A stretch of 34,645 bases of DNA from a virus, in the IMG/VR virus record IMGVR_UViG_3300049218_000422, positions 1 to 34,645 of that record. One strand, written 5' to 3'. The stretch's first letter is position 1; every line of letters begins with the position of its first letter. Position numbers and translations under genes: made by a program. The notes under the pieces were generated by a model, which had not been told where the DNA came from, made no database searches, and saw only the letters and a program-made list of their open reading frames with translations. Positions 21,332 through 29,100 of the stretch are shown here, piece after piece.

Positions 21332-21928
21332 TTGAACAAGAAGCACGTCGTCGAGGAGTTACAGGAAGAGGACGCAGGTGGAGTGCTGGAGGAAGAGAGC
21401 GGGAACGAGGCGGAAATTCCCGCGTGGGCGCGAACGGCCATCCCGCAGGGGATGAAGATCCCCCCGGGCAAACAACTGAGCTTTTTGCGGTTCAAGAGCG
21501 AGTGGACCGACGCGCCCGAGAAGGGCAATGCGACCACGTTCCGGCGCAAGAAGCCCGGCACCGAAGGTGACGCCGTCGCCATCATGGAGGACTACGAGGC
21601 GCTGTCGCGGGTGCTGGTCACGTGGCCGCTGACGGTGGCCGAGGAGCGCCTGGCGCTCAAGCGCGCCCGGGGCGAGGTGGGCCGGGCGTCCGACGAGCTG
21701 GCGATGCAGATGATCCGTGGCGTGGATGGCAAGCGCATCGACTGGACGGGAGAGTGGGCCAAGAACGCCGACGAGCTCGAGCCGGCGGAGCGGCTCTGGA
21801 ACGAGATCGGGCCGAAGTGCCGGCCCCTGGTCATCAACTTGTACCGGCAACTCCACACGCTCAAGGCTGAGGAGCTGGTCGATTTTTTCGTCGACTGTCT
21901 CGTTGTCGCTCGCCCGACGGGTGGCTAG
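21332..21928 (+). CDS. Tail assembly chaperone, short form (G-like)
   Basis: The 198-residue product starts at TTG with GGAGGTGG a few nt upstream. It lies between tube and tape measure, the fixed place of tail assembly chaperones. The N-terminus is acidic and disordered (EELQEEDAGGVLEEESGNEA). A helical domain follows (AEERLALKRARGEVGRASDE, RPLVINLYRQLHTLKAEELV). Near the end, at residues 185-186, lies a slippery heptamer allowing a -1 shift into the next frame. The chaperone is expected to bind the tape measure during tail assembly and not to be part of the virion. Confidence 0.75.
   Translation: MNKKHVVEELQEEDAGGVLEEESGNEAEIPAWARTAIPQGMKIPPGKQLSFLRFKSEWTDAPEKGNATTFRRKKPGTEGDAVAIMEDYEALSRVLVTWPLTVAEERLALKRARGEVGRASDELAMQMIRGVDGKRIDWTGEWAKNADELEPAERLWNEIGPKCRPLVINLYRQLHTLKAEELVDFFVDCLVVARPTGG
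21883..21889 (+). promoter_or_regulatory. -1 programmed frameshift slippery site
   Basis: T-TTT-TTC matches X-XXY-YYZ exactly in the reading frame of the chaperone gene (codons GAT TTT TTC). After a -1 slip the frame is open with no stop through 22224. Confidence 0.75.
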
Positions 21929-22224
21929 GCCCGGGGGGTGAGCCGACGGAGGACGCCCGCGACGCGATGCTCGCAGGAGTCACCGTCTGGACCGACAACG
22001 AGGCGCACAACGCGCTCTGGCACTTGCTCGTCGAAGTGGACGCGGGTGAGGTCCTGGCCAACCGTGACAAGCAGCTTGTGCAGTTGGCTCGTTACGCGCA
22101 CGCCGGACAGCCCGGTGAGTGCATGGGTTGGGGGGACGTGGAGATCTCCGAGTTCAAGGCCAAGTACCGGGCGCTCTCCGAGGTTCTGGCCGAGGAGGGG
22201 CCGAGCGGGGCGTTCGAGCAGTGA
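21889..22224 (+). CDS. Tail assembly chaperone frameshift extension (T-like)
   Basis: Read in the -1 frame from the slippery site, this adds 26 codons (RRLSRCRSPDGWLGPGGEPT, then EDARDA) and continues into the 85-residue ORF beginning at Met 21967, giving a fusion of about 297 residues. The extension is helical and Glu-rich (EAHNALWHLLVEVDAGEVLA, FKAKYRALSEVLAEE), as expected for the T part of a GT protein. Independent starts are poor: ATG 21967 has only a distant GGAGGA. The extension ends before repeat R5. Confidence 0.7.
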   Translation, partial: RRLSRCRSPDGWLGPGGEPTEDARDAMLAGVTVWTDNEAHNALWHLLVEVDAGEVLANRDKQLVQLARYAHAGQPGECMGWGDVEISEFKAKYRALSEVLAEEGPSGAFEQ

Positions 22225-22229
22225 CAAGA

Positions 22230-22247
22230 GCGAAACCCGGGTTTCGC
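22230..22247. repeat. Dyad repeat copy R5
   Basis: Eighteen bases are perfectly symmetric (GCGAAACCCGGGTTTCGC); the outermost left arm has decayed. It begins 6 nt after the chaperone stop and ends 17 nt before the tape-measure ATG. Confidence 0.85.
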
Positions 22248-22251
22248 CAGG

Positions 22252-22257
22252 TAGCTT
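22252..22257 (+). promoter_or_regulatory. TANNNT -10 hexamer
   Basis: TAGCTT ends 6 nt before ATG 22264. It lies 5 nt from repeat R5. Confidence 0.65.
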
Positions 22258-22263
22258 CGACCC

Positions 22264-24135
22264 ATGCCCGGTGACAACGAAGCCGACGTAAAGGTCCGCC
22301 TGATGGTGGACGAGGGCGCCACCAAGAGCGCGGCCGAGGGTGTGCGCGAAACGCTCAAGGAGACCAATGAGGAGTCGGAGAAGCTCCCGCGCCACGGCAA
22401 GGAGTTCGGCAGCGAGTTGCTCAAGGCGGAGCTCTACACGCGCTTGATCTTCGAGGGGGCGAAGCTCGTCGGCGAGGGCTTCCACCAGGCGTTCGAGTTC
22501 GCCGAGAAGATGGCCGATTCTGCGATGGAGGCGGCCAACGAATCCAACGTGCAGGTGCGCGCGTCGGCCGGGCTGATGTCGATGATGGACCGCGGAGCCC
22601 ACTCGATGGGCGAGGTCCGCGAGTACGCCAAGGGCATCCGCGAGGAGCTCGCGGCCGCGGGCACCCAGGCGGGCGTGTCCACTCGCGCGATGCAGGAGAT
22701 GTACGACCACGTCATCGAGCGCGGCGGGATGAGCACGGAGAAGGCCAAGGAGCTCACCGAGCAGATGGCCATGGTCGGCAAGGTCGTCCCGCAGGGGATG
22801 GAGGGCCTGGCCCAGGGTTTCTCGATGATGGAGCTCGGGATCATTCGGGCGCGCAACCCCCTCGTCCAGCTCATTGCGTCTACCGGCGTCCTCAAGGGCA
22901 ACGCCCACGCCGTCGCCGCGGCGATGCAGAAGATGACCCCGGAGAACCAGATCGCCCTCGCCCAGAAGGCTATCTCTCAGCAGGCCGCCAGCATGAAGGG
23001 TGGCGCGGGAGTCGGTCCGGCGACGCTCGAGGAGATGAAGGCGAGCTTGGGGAACATCCGCGAGGGGTTCTTGGAGGCCGTGGGCCAGCCCCTACTCGAC
23101 CGCATTGTCCCGAGCCTCTCCACGTTGCGGGACTACCTCGCTTCCCATTCCGAGGAGATCGCGAAGTACGGCGAGGAGGTGGGCCAGGCCCTGGGCAACG
23201 TCGTCCAGAAGGTGGAGGGGCTCGTCGGGGACGTGTACCGGGGAGGGGTCCGCGACTGGGAAGAGATCAAGCACGAGCTGGGCGCGGCGGAGCAGAACTG
23301 GAAGGACACGTGGGACATCGTTGCGGGCAACAGCAAGGACATCCACACACAGCTCGCGGACGCGGCCAAGGAAATCGCGGGCGCCTTCGCGACGGCCAGC
23401 CGCATCACCGAGGCGATGGCGGAGACGTACCGCAACATCGTGAGCTGGGGAGACGACTACTTCGGCCAGACGACCGACAGGCTGAAGGCCGCTTCGGCCG
23501 GCAAGGAGATGGAGGGCAAGGCCGGGGTGGGGGGGTCGACTGCGGACTTCGAGGCGGTCATCGATAAATTCCGCGCTGCTTCGATGAAGGAGATCGAGGG
23601 GCAGCACGGCAAGTCTGGTGCCGGTCACGACGCGGCCGTGGACCTCTTGGACAAGCAGATCGAGGCTCAGCGCTCTTTCCGCGAGGCGGAGTTGCGCGAC
23701 TTGGATGCCTTTCACGCCAAGGTGGACAGCTCCAACGCGGACGCCATCGCGTCCCAGATTCAGAAGGCGCGCGACCTGCACGACGACGCGTTCCTCGGGG
23801 CGGCGCTCAACGTCATCGGCGGCAGCGACGCGATGACCGCGGCGCTCATGCACGGCGGGATCAAGATCCAGGGCGGCTTCGACTCGCTGAAGGAGATCAT
23901 CGAGCGCAACGCGCCGGACCTCGCCGAGCGGATGCGCAAGATCCAGAAAGAGTCCTTCGGCGACAAGGGCATCGAGGGGCACGGCCCGACGATGAATTTC
24001 TTCGGGGGCGTTCACATCAAGCAGGACTTCCGCGATCAGGACCCGGACCGCATCATCGCGGTGTTCCGACGTGACCTCGCGCAACAGGCCGTCAGTCGGC
24101 GCCAGGCGCGGACGGGGATCCTGGGCGGCTTGTGA
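22264..24135 (+). CDS. Tail tape measure protein
   Basis: The 623-residue product lies directly after the chaperones and before baseplate genes. It is almost entirely alpha-helical, with long charged helices (EGVRETLKETNEESEKLPRH, EKMADSAMEAANESNVQVRA) and a central region rich in Ala, Met and Gly (MQEMYDHVIERGGMSTEKAK). The final 70 residues are basic and polar. Tape measure length sets tail length; at roughly 1.5 angstrom per residue this predicts a short to medium tail. No transglycosylase or peptidase domain is visible. Confidence 0.8.
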   Translation: MPGDNEADVKVRLMVDEGATKSAAEGVRETLKETNEESEKLPRHGKEFGSELLKAELYTRLIFEGAKLVGEGFHQAFEFAEKMADSAMEAANESNVQVRASAGLMSMMDRGAHSMGEVREYAKGIREELAAAGTQAGVSTRAMQEMYDHVIERGGMSTEKAKELTEQMAMVGKVVPQGMEGLAQGFSMMELGIIRARNPLVQLIASTGVLKGNAHAVAAAMQKMTPENQIALAQKAISQQAASMKGGAGVGPATLEEMKASLGNIREGFLEAVGQPLLDRIVPSLSTLRDYLASHSEEIAKYGEEVGQALGNVVQKVEGLVGDVYRGGVRDWEEIKHELGAAEQNWKDTWDIVAGNSKDIHTQLADAAKEIAGAFATASRITEAMAETYRNIVSWGDDYFGQTTDRLKAASAGKEMEGKAGVGGSTADFEAVIDKFRAASMKEIEGQHGKSGAGHDAAVDLLDKQIEAQRSFREAELRDLDAFHAKVDSSNADAIASQIQKARDLHDDAFLGAALNVIGGSDAMTAALMHGGIKIQGGFDSLKEIIERNAPDLAERMRKIQKESFGDKGIEGHGPTMNFFGGVHIKQDFRDQDPDRIIAVFRRDLAQQAVSRRQARTGILGGL

Positions 24136-24147
24136 CGGCTCGCGAGA

Positions 24148-24169
24148 CGGCGAAACCCGGGTTTCGCCG
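24148..24169. repeat. Dyad repeat copy R6 (22-bp perfect palindrome)
   Basis: CGG...CCG extends the core to 22 bp. It begins 13 nt after the tape-measure stop and ends 22 nt before the next ATG. Confidence 0.9.
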
Positions 24170-24179
24170 GGTGGGTTGG

Positions 24180-24185
24180 TAGGCT
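24180..24185 (+). promoter_or_regulatory. TANNNT -10 hexamer
   Basis: TAGGCT ends 6 nt before ATG 24192, with no ribosome binding site. Confidence 0.6.
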
Positions 24186-24191
24186 TTGCCC

Positions 24192-24419
24192 ATGTTCGGT
24201 AAGAAGCCCATGCCCGCTGCCTCCTCGTCGAGCGCCCCCAGCCAAAGTCCCGCGTCGTCCAGCTCCGAGAGCGAGGACCCGAGCGGCAGCGCGAGCAGCA
24301 TGAGCGCGGCGAGCGGCGCGTCGAGCGAGTCATCCTCGACGGATTCGGGGGCGAGCTCCGCGTCGAGCAGCAGCAACCCGCTGAGCCTCTGGGCGAAGCG
24401 CCGGAGCCAAGGCGGCTAA
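24192..24419 (+). CDS. Ser-rich low-complexity small protein
   Basis: A 75-residue product is predicted from ATG 24192; a TTG six bases earlier is less likely given the hexamer. The first nine residues are MFGKKPMPA. About 55 residues are then Ser, Ala, Gly and Glu/Asp in short repeats, with a small basic end (LSLWAKRRSQGG). It resembles the Ser/Glu tract in the 1895 gene product. It may act as a flexible spacer or be heavily modified. The stop overlaps the convergent minus gene by 3 nt. Confidence 0.6.
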   Translation: MFGKKPMPAASSSSAPSQSPASSSSESEDPSGSASSMSAASGASSESSSTDSGASSASSSSNPLSLWAKRRSQGG

Positions 24420-24793
24420 AAGCCGATCTTGATCTTCGTCTGGACATTGTTCGGTCCGTCGGACACGGACAGGACCACGGCGACCACGGGCAGACCCAGG
24501 CAAAGCGACAGGGCCTTCAGGGAGCGCAGGCGCCATTGCCGCTGTTCGGACATCTGTTCGATCGCGAAGTAGGAGTCTCCGACGGGTACCCTCAAGTCGG
24601 CGACGGACTTGAGAATCTGCTGCAACCCGTCTCGGATCTCTTGGACCTCCTCCCGCAGGACGTCACGCATCTTGTTCATCAGGCGGGCCCTCTCAGTGAG
24701 GATGTCGTCCCGGTACTGCTCCTGCTCCTTGCTGACGCCCGGGGGTGGGTTGGACGTATCGCGGAGGACGGATTCCTTTTTTGCTTTGGCCAT
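24416..24793 (-). CDS. Coiled-coil, single membrane-segment protein (holin or spanin candidate)
   Basis: The 125-residue product has a charged N-terminal tail (AKAKKESVLRDTSNPPPGVS), a long helix with coiled-coil spacing (ERARLMNKMRDVLREEVQEI, then RDGLQQILKSVADL), and near the C-terminus one hydrophobic segment, LKALSLCLGLPVVAVVLSV. A short polar tail follows. One C-terminal membrane segment with a cytoplasmic coiled coil is compatible with a small holin-like or spanin-like lysis protein, but no family match is evident. Upstream on the minus strand is GCGGCATTCC, shared with the start at 16870. Confidence 0.6.
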   Translation of the reverse strand: MAKAKKESVLRDTSNPPPGVSKEQEQYRDDILTERARLMNKMRDVLREEVQEIRDGLQQILKSVADLRVPVGDSYFAIEQMSEQRQWRLRSLKALSLCLGLPVVAVVLSVSDGPNNVQTKIKIGF

Positions 24794-24812
24794 GACGAGC
24801 GGAATGCCGCGT

Positions 24813-24818
24813 TACCTT
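24813..24818 (+). promoter_or_regulatory. TANNNT -10 hexamer
   Basis: TACCTT ends 7 nt before GTG 24826 and starts 19 nt from the divergent minus-strand start at 24793. Confidence 0.6.
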
Positions 24819-24825
24819 CGGCCCA

Positions 24826-26145
24826 GTGCCCCTCGACACGACCAACTCCGGGGTGCTGCCCCCGCCCCAGCCGTTCGGGCAGGGCGACCTAGCGAGCTCC
24901 CTCTCGTCGGATTACTCGAGCAGCATCACCATCGAGGAGCTCGCGGCGCCCGCCGGCCAGCAGCCCCGGAGTGTCATGCTCTGCGGCCCGGGGCTGCCCT
25001 TTCAGGGGGCCAACTGGGGCGGCACCAACGCGCTGGCGACGAAGTGGTACCCGGGCAACGGGGACGAGGCCACCCAGCAGCACCTCGGCCCGATGGAGGC
25101 CCCCACCAACTGGAAGGGGGAGTGGAACAACACGCGCATGGTGCGCGCTCCGAGCTACTACAGCGGCGGTAGCGGCCTGACGACGGTGGTCGACCCGCTC
25201 ACCCTCGCGACCGTCCTGGAGGGCATCTTGCGCGGCGGCGCACGCCTGCGGGTGACGTGGGGGCAGTCGAGCGAGAGCCCGAGCAACCGAGGCAAGTTCG
25301 TGCGCGAGGGCCGCGCCAAGGACTGGGATTTCTCGGTTGTGCGTATCCAGGACATTTCCTGGACCGTCGGCTGGGAGTGGCAGTCGCGCGGCACCCGCAA
25401 GCAGACGGTCACCAGCGTCCGGGACGGCGCCCTCGACGCGAGCAGCGCGAAAATGAACCTGGCGACGGCCAACCTCGCCAGCCAGATCGCGAGTGCGCCC
25501 TTCATCGCGAGCAACTCGAACATCTACAAGAGCGCGACCTCCATCACGCTGGGCCAGATCGAGAGCATGGCCAACTCCCCGACCGTGCTCGCCAACTCGC
25601 TGCAGCGCGACGTCCTCCAGGTGCAGACGCAGCTCCAGCAGGTGGCCGACATCGCCAACACGCTCGCGTCCCAGCCCACGGCCGTCGTCAACGCGGCCAT
25701 CAACACGGCCAAGAGCGCCGTCGCCACGGCCAACGCCTTCGTCGACCAGATGGGGCAATTGCCCATTGAGCTGATGAGCAACAAGACCACCGTCCACGAC
25801 CTTCTGCGCGGGTACGTGTACTTCGAGACGACCAGCGACCTCACATACCAGGCGGCGCTGGCGGCGCTCGCCGTCGTCCGGCAGATGCAGTCGCGCGCGC
25901 CCACGCCGTCGGGCGCCGGGCACCTCAGCCCGCAGGACGCGCAGTCGCAGTCGGGCGACATGATCGCGGTCTACGTGACCAAGGACGGCGACACGCCCGC
26001 GCGCCTGTCGGTGCGGTTCTACGGGTCGATGGACCACGGAGTCGACATCCTCCAGGCCAACCGCTACCCCTGGCACCAGGCGACGTTCCCCAAGGGTCAG
26101 ATCCTCTGGATCCCTCGGCTCACCACGCAGCAGAAGACGAGTTGA
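24826..26145 (+). CDS. Baseplate protein with a LysM-like C-terminus
   Basis: The 439-residue product starts at GTG. Early residues include RSVMLCGPGLPFQGANWGGT, typical of phage baseplate proteins. Residues ~200-330 are a long Asn/Ala/Gln/Ser-rich helical region (QTQLQQVADIANTLASQPTA). Residues ~385-435 resemble LysM: DGDTPARLSVRFYGSMDHGV, then DILQANRY and KGQILWIPRL, the usual 'D-T-x-x-x-I-S..Y-G..I...N....G-x-x-L-x-I-P' pattern. In contractile tails such a protein often follows the tape measure, bridging tube and hub. It leads into the hub gene with a 19-nt gap. Confidence 0.75.
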   Translation: MPLDTTNSGVLPPPQPFGQGDLASSLSSDYSSSITIEELAAPAGQQPRSVMLCGPGLPFQGANWGGTNALATKWYPGNGDEATQQHLGPMEAPTNWKGEWNNTRMVRAPSYYSGGSGLTTVVDPLTLATVLEGILRGGARLRVTWGQSSESPSNRGKFVREGRAKDWDFSVVRIQDISWTVGWEWQSRGTRKQTVTSVRDGALDASSAKMNLATANLASQIASAPFIASNSNIYKSATSITLGQIESMANSPTVLANSLQRDVLQVQTQLQQVADIANTLASQPTAVVNAAINTAKSAVATANAFVDQMGQLPIELMSNKTTVHDLLRGYVYFETTSDLTYQAALAALAVVRQMQSRAPTPSGAGHLSPQDAQSQSGDMIAVYVTKDGDTPARLSVRFYGSMDHGVDILQANRYPWHQATFPKGQILWIPRLTTQQKTS

Positions 26146-26164
26146 CCTCCGCGGGGTCTTCCCC

Positions 26165-28006
26165 ATGACCAACAACAACAGTGGGTACGAGTACCCGGAG
26201 CAGTCTTACTACCCGCGCTGGAAGGTCCGACTCATCTTGCGGTTCAGCGAGTTTGGCCAGCTCGCGACGCTCAACAACCTGGCGCCGCCCGCGCCCACCC
26301 GCTCCCTCAGCGGCGTGGACCTCTCGCGCGGCGCGCTGCAGGTGGCCGCCGACCCGGAGAGCCCGCCGGGCACGACGCGCTTTCTCCTCCAAGCCCCCGG
26401 CGGCCAGCCGGGCGTACGGGCGTTCGGGCCCCAGGCCCGGCAGCAGAGCAAGGACGGGCTCACGCAGGTCATCGAGGGGATCGTCCCCACCGACTTTCAC
26501 CTGTCCACCAACGGCTTGCGGACGGCGAGCTCGCTCAAGCTCACGATGCCCTTCGTCGCTTGCCCCATCGACCCGAGGACGCTACGGGCGTGCGCCGTGG
26601 AGTTCTACCTGGGCACGATCCCAAGGGGTGACGCCGTCGCGGAGAACGCGGGCCGGGACTCCGCCCGCACCGACGGCTCCGTCAACATCGACGCCGAACC
26701 GCTCGACGTCTTGCCCGACACGTGGACCGACGCCGCGGGCCAGCCGCGCACCAACTTGCGGTTCCAGGGCTGGGCGGACAGTTGGGAGTGCGAGTGGTCC
26801 GGGGACAAGATCAGCGACATCAACCTCGACTGCACCGACAACACACGCCTGCTCCTGAACGTGGACGCGCCGGCCAAGGGCCAGGTGTCCAAGGACCTGC
26901 CGCTGGACCAGGCCGTCGCCAAGTACCTCACGTTCAGTCCGATCTTTGGCGGTCTGTCGGTGGAGTACCGGCCCGGCACGGAGACGGCTCCGAAGCTCGC
27001 CTCGGTTCTCCACTCTTCTGCGTTCATCCCCGGGCAGGGGCCGCCCGTGTCGCTGCTCGCGGGCGGCCAGTACGAGAAGGCCAGCGTCTTCGACTACCTG
27101 AGCGACGTTTGCCGGTCCGTGGGCCACTCGCTCTTCGTGGACGGGATCGTGCTGGTCATCCAGCGCGTGCGGAGCATCACGAGCTCCAACGTCCCTTCGC
27201 GCCTCAACGACCCGTACCTGCCGCGCACGATGCCCGACGGCACGGTGCTGCCCTACCGGAGGTTCGTCTACGGGCGCAACCTGTCCAAGATCCACTTCAA
27301 ACGCAACATGACGCGTCACGCGCCCGCGAACATCAGCGTGCGCGCGTACAACCCGGACACCAAGCAGGTGCTCGTCGAGCGCTTTCCCCTCGCCGCGGAC
27401 GTGCAGGCCCTCGCGCTTCCCGGCGACACCGTGGAGCAGAAGTGGCTGGAGCTCAACATCGGCGGGGGCATTGTCGACAGGAAGACCATGCGTGTTTACG
27501 CCCAGGAGGTGTACGAGAGTCTCTGGCGCCAGGAGGTGGGCGTGGCGCTCGAAACGATGAATTTGTCGAGCTACGGCGGGGGCAACGACGACCCGGACAT
27601 TCTCGACCTCCAGTTCGGCGACACGGTGGAGGCGCTCTTCTCCCGCGACGACTTCTACTCGACGCTTGGCCCCACCCAGCAAAAGCTCGACGCCGTTGGC
27701 GCCAATGCCCAGCTCCTGAAGGACGTGGGCTTCCCCGACGACTTCGCCCAGATGTACGCCGCGGCGTACACCCATGCGGGTCTCCAGCAGATCTACCGCG
27801 TGCACAACGTCGACATCGAGGGCTCGTCCCAGGACGGCGTGAGCGTCAAGATCCATTGCGTCAACTATGTCGAGGTCACCAGCGACAAGAGTCTCGACGC
27901 CTCGGAGGAGCCGCCCGCGGCTCCCGCTGCAGCGTCGCCCGCGACGGTGGCCCCAGCAGTTCAGGGGCTGCCCGTCCTGCCTCCACCGTCCGTGGGGCCG
28001 ACATGA
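26165..28006 (+). CDS. Baseplate hub / gpD-like tail protein
   Basis: The 613-residue product follows the LysM-type protein and precedes a gpV-like spike, the standard order of a contractile baseplate hub. Its four-domain feel matches gpD/gp27-type proteins: an N-terminal beta region (RWKVRLILRFSEFGQLATLN), LRFQGWADSWECEWSGDKIS, a middle part with LPLDQAVAKYLTFSPIFGGL, and a C-terminal barrel with YRVHNVDIEGSSQDGVSVKI. The extreme C-terminus is a Pro/Ala linker. No lysozyme domain is visible. It shares an ATGA overlap with the next gene. Confidence 0.75.
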   Translation: MTNNNSGYEYPEQSYYPRWKVRLILRFSEFGQLATLNNLAPPAPTRSLSGVDLSRGALQVAADPESPPGTTRFLLQAPGGQPGVRAFGPQARQQSKDGLTQVIEGIVPTDFHLSTNGLRTASSLKLTMPFVACPIDPRTLRACAVEFYLGTIPRGDAVAENAGRDSARTDGSVNIDAEPLDVLPDTWTDAAGQPRTNLRFQGWADSWECEWSGDKISDINLDCTDNTRLLLNVDAPAKGQVSKDLPLDQAVAKYLTFSPIFGGLSVEYRPGTETAPKLASVLHSSAFIPGQGPPVSLLAGGQYEKASVFDYLSDVCRSVGHSLFVDGIVLVIQRVRSITSSNVPSRLNDPYLPRTMPDGTVLPYRRFVYGRNLSKIHFKRNMTRHAPANISVRAYNPDTKQVLVERFPLAADVQALALPGDTVEQKWLELNIGGGIVDRKTMRVYAQEVYESLWRQEVGVALETMNLSSYGGGNDDPDILDLQFGDTVEALFSRDDFYSTLGPTQQKLDAVGANAQLLKDVGFPDDFAQMYAAAYTHAGLQQIYRVHNVDIEGSSQDGVSVKIHCVNYVEVTSDKSLDASEEPPAAPAAASPATVAPAVQGLPVLPPPSVGPT

Positions 28007-28974
28007 ACGTGCACGACTACCCGATCACCCCGCGGCCGGGCAACGACCCGCGCCAGTGGACCAGCTACGGCCTGGTCAAGGCGGACACGCCCCAGTCGCG
28101 TAGCGTGCTCTTTGTCGACGAGCAGGGCAACCCGCGCCCCTACCCCGTCGTGCTCGTGACGCTCCAGCCGTCGGGCATCGACGTCGCGTGCCGGGTGGCG
28201 AGTCAGACGGCCGGTGCGGGCACCGGGGAGTGGCACCCGTTCGTGGCGGGCGATGAGGTCGTCGTCTCCATCATGCAAGGCGACGAGCACGATTGCGTCA
28301 TCACCGGGCGCCTGGGCCAGGCCGCCGACGCGTTCCCGACGATGGTCGGGGGCAACGACCCGACGCAGAACAACGTCGCGTTCAAGCGCGTCCTGGAGCC
28401 GTACATCCTGGAGAGCGGCACGGCACTGCTCTTTCGCACGACGCCGACGGGGGCCTTCCTCTCCATCGGCGACACGGGCAACGTCGTCGCCCAGAGCGGC
28501 GACGGGCACTACCTCGCCCTCCAGCACGACCAGCTCTCGATCCAGACGGCGGACTTGTCGTGTTGCTTGCAGATCGACCCCAGCGCCCAGACGGTGTTCC
28601 TCCAGGCCGGACCCACTCAGCTCTTGCTCGACTCCGCCGGCAACAGTGCCTGGGTGAGCGAGGGAGCGCTGAGCGTCACGGCGGGCAACGGCGGCTATGC
28701 GTTGGGTCACGCCATCACCCTCGAGCAGGTGGTCGCGATTTTCAACGCGTTCGGAATCGCGGCGTCTCTCGCCGCGACGACTCCCATCTCGCTCGTCGCG
28801 TTCTTCGCCAGCCTCTCCACACCCGCGACGTTGAGCGCCATCCTGGAGGCGGCCACCGTCTCGCCCACGGGGGCTATCTCCGCGTTCTCGGCGGCCATCG
28901 CGTCCGCGCTTCAGGTACCACCCGACCCGACCGGAACGCTGCCGGGAATCGGGCGCCCGAGTTTCCTTTACTGA
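28003..28974 (+). CDS. gpV-like baseplate spike protein
   Basis: The 323-residue product starts in an ATGA overlap with the hub gene. Residues ~40-110 look like the OB-fold of gpV/Gp45 spikes: PVVLVTLQPSGIDVACRVAS, then HPFVAGDEVVVSIMQGDEHD and CVITGRLGQAAD. Residues ~145-225 are short alternating strands (GAFLSIGDTGNVVAQSGDGH, YLALQHDQLSIQTADLS), fitting the triple-stranded beta-helix. The C-terminal 100 residues are Ala/Ser-rich and helical, an extension unusual for simple spikes. It trimerises at the baseplate centre to puncture the envelope. Confidence 0.75.
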   Translation: MNVHDYPITPRPGNDPRQWTSYGLVKADTPQSRSVLFVDEQGNPRPYPVVLVTLQPSGIDVACRVASQTAGAGTGEWHPFVAGDEVVVSIMQGDEHDCVITGRLGQAADAFPTMVGGNDPTQNNVAFKRVLEPYILESGTALLFRTTPTGAFLSIGDTGNVVAQSGDGHYLALQHDQLSIQTADLSCCLQIDPSAQTVFLQAGPTQLLLDSAGNSAWVSEGALSVTAGNGGYALGHAITLEQVVAIFNAFGIAASLAATTPISLVAFFASLSTPATLSAILEAATVSPTGAISAFSAAIASALQVPPDPTGTLPGIGRPSFLY

Positions 28975-29024
28975 CGGCCCGGCGGTAAACCGCGGTCGCC
29001 ACCCCCCGAGGCCTGCAGAGCGCC

Positions 29025-29044
29025 GGCAAAACCCGGGTTTCGCC
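29025..29044. repeat. Dyad repeat copy R7
   Basis: GGCAAAACCCGGGTTTCGCC has one mismatch to the consensus (at 29028). It lies 50 nt after the spike stop and 56 nt before ATG 29101, with a small GCGGT-AA-ACCGC hairpin between stop and repeat (28982-28993). Confidence 0.85.
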
Positions 29045-29076
29045 ACCTCAGGAGGCGTCCAGAGCGGCGCAAGGTA

Positions 29077-29082
29077 TATGCT
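29077..29082 (+). promoter_or_regulatory. TANNNT hexamer
   Basis: TATGCT lies 18 nt before ATG 29101 in the gap behind repeat R7. Confidence 0.4.
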
Positions 29083-29100
29083 CCGAGGCACCGCCCGCAG

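Noticed and set aside
24889-26178. 429-codon minus-strand frame opposite the baseplate gene
   Set aside because: Composition is that of antisense shadow (Arg/Gly/Val), while the + strand frame has LysM features and a TANNNT start.
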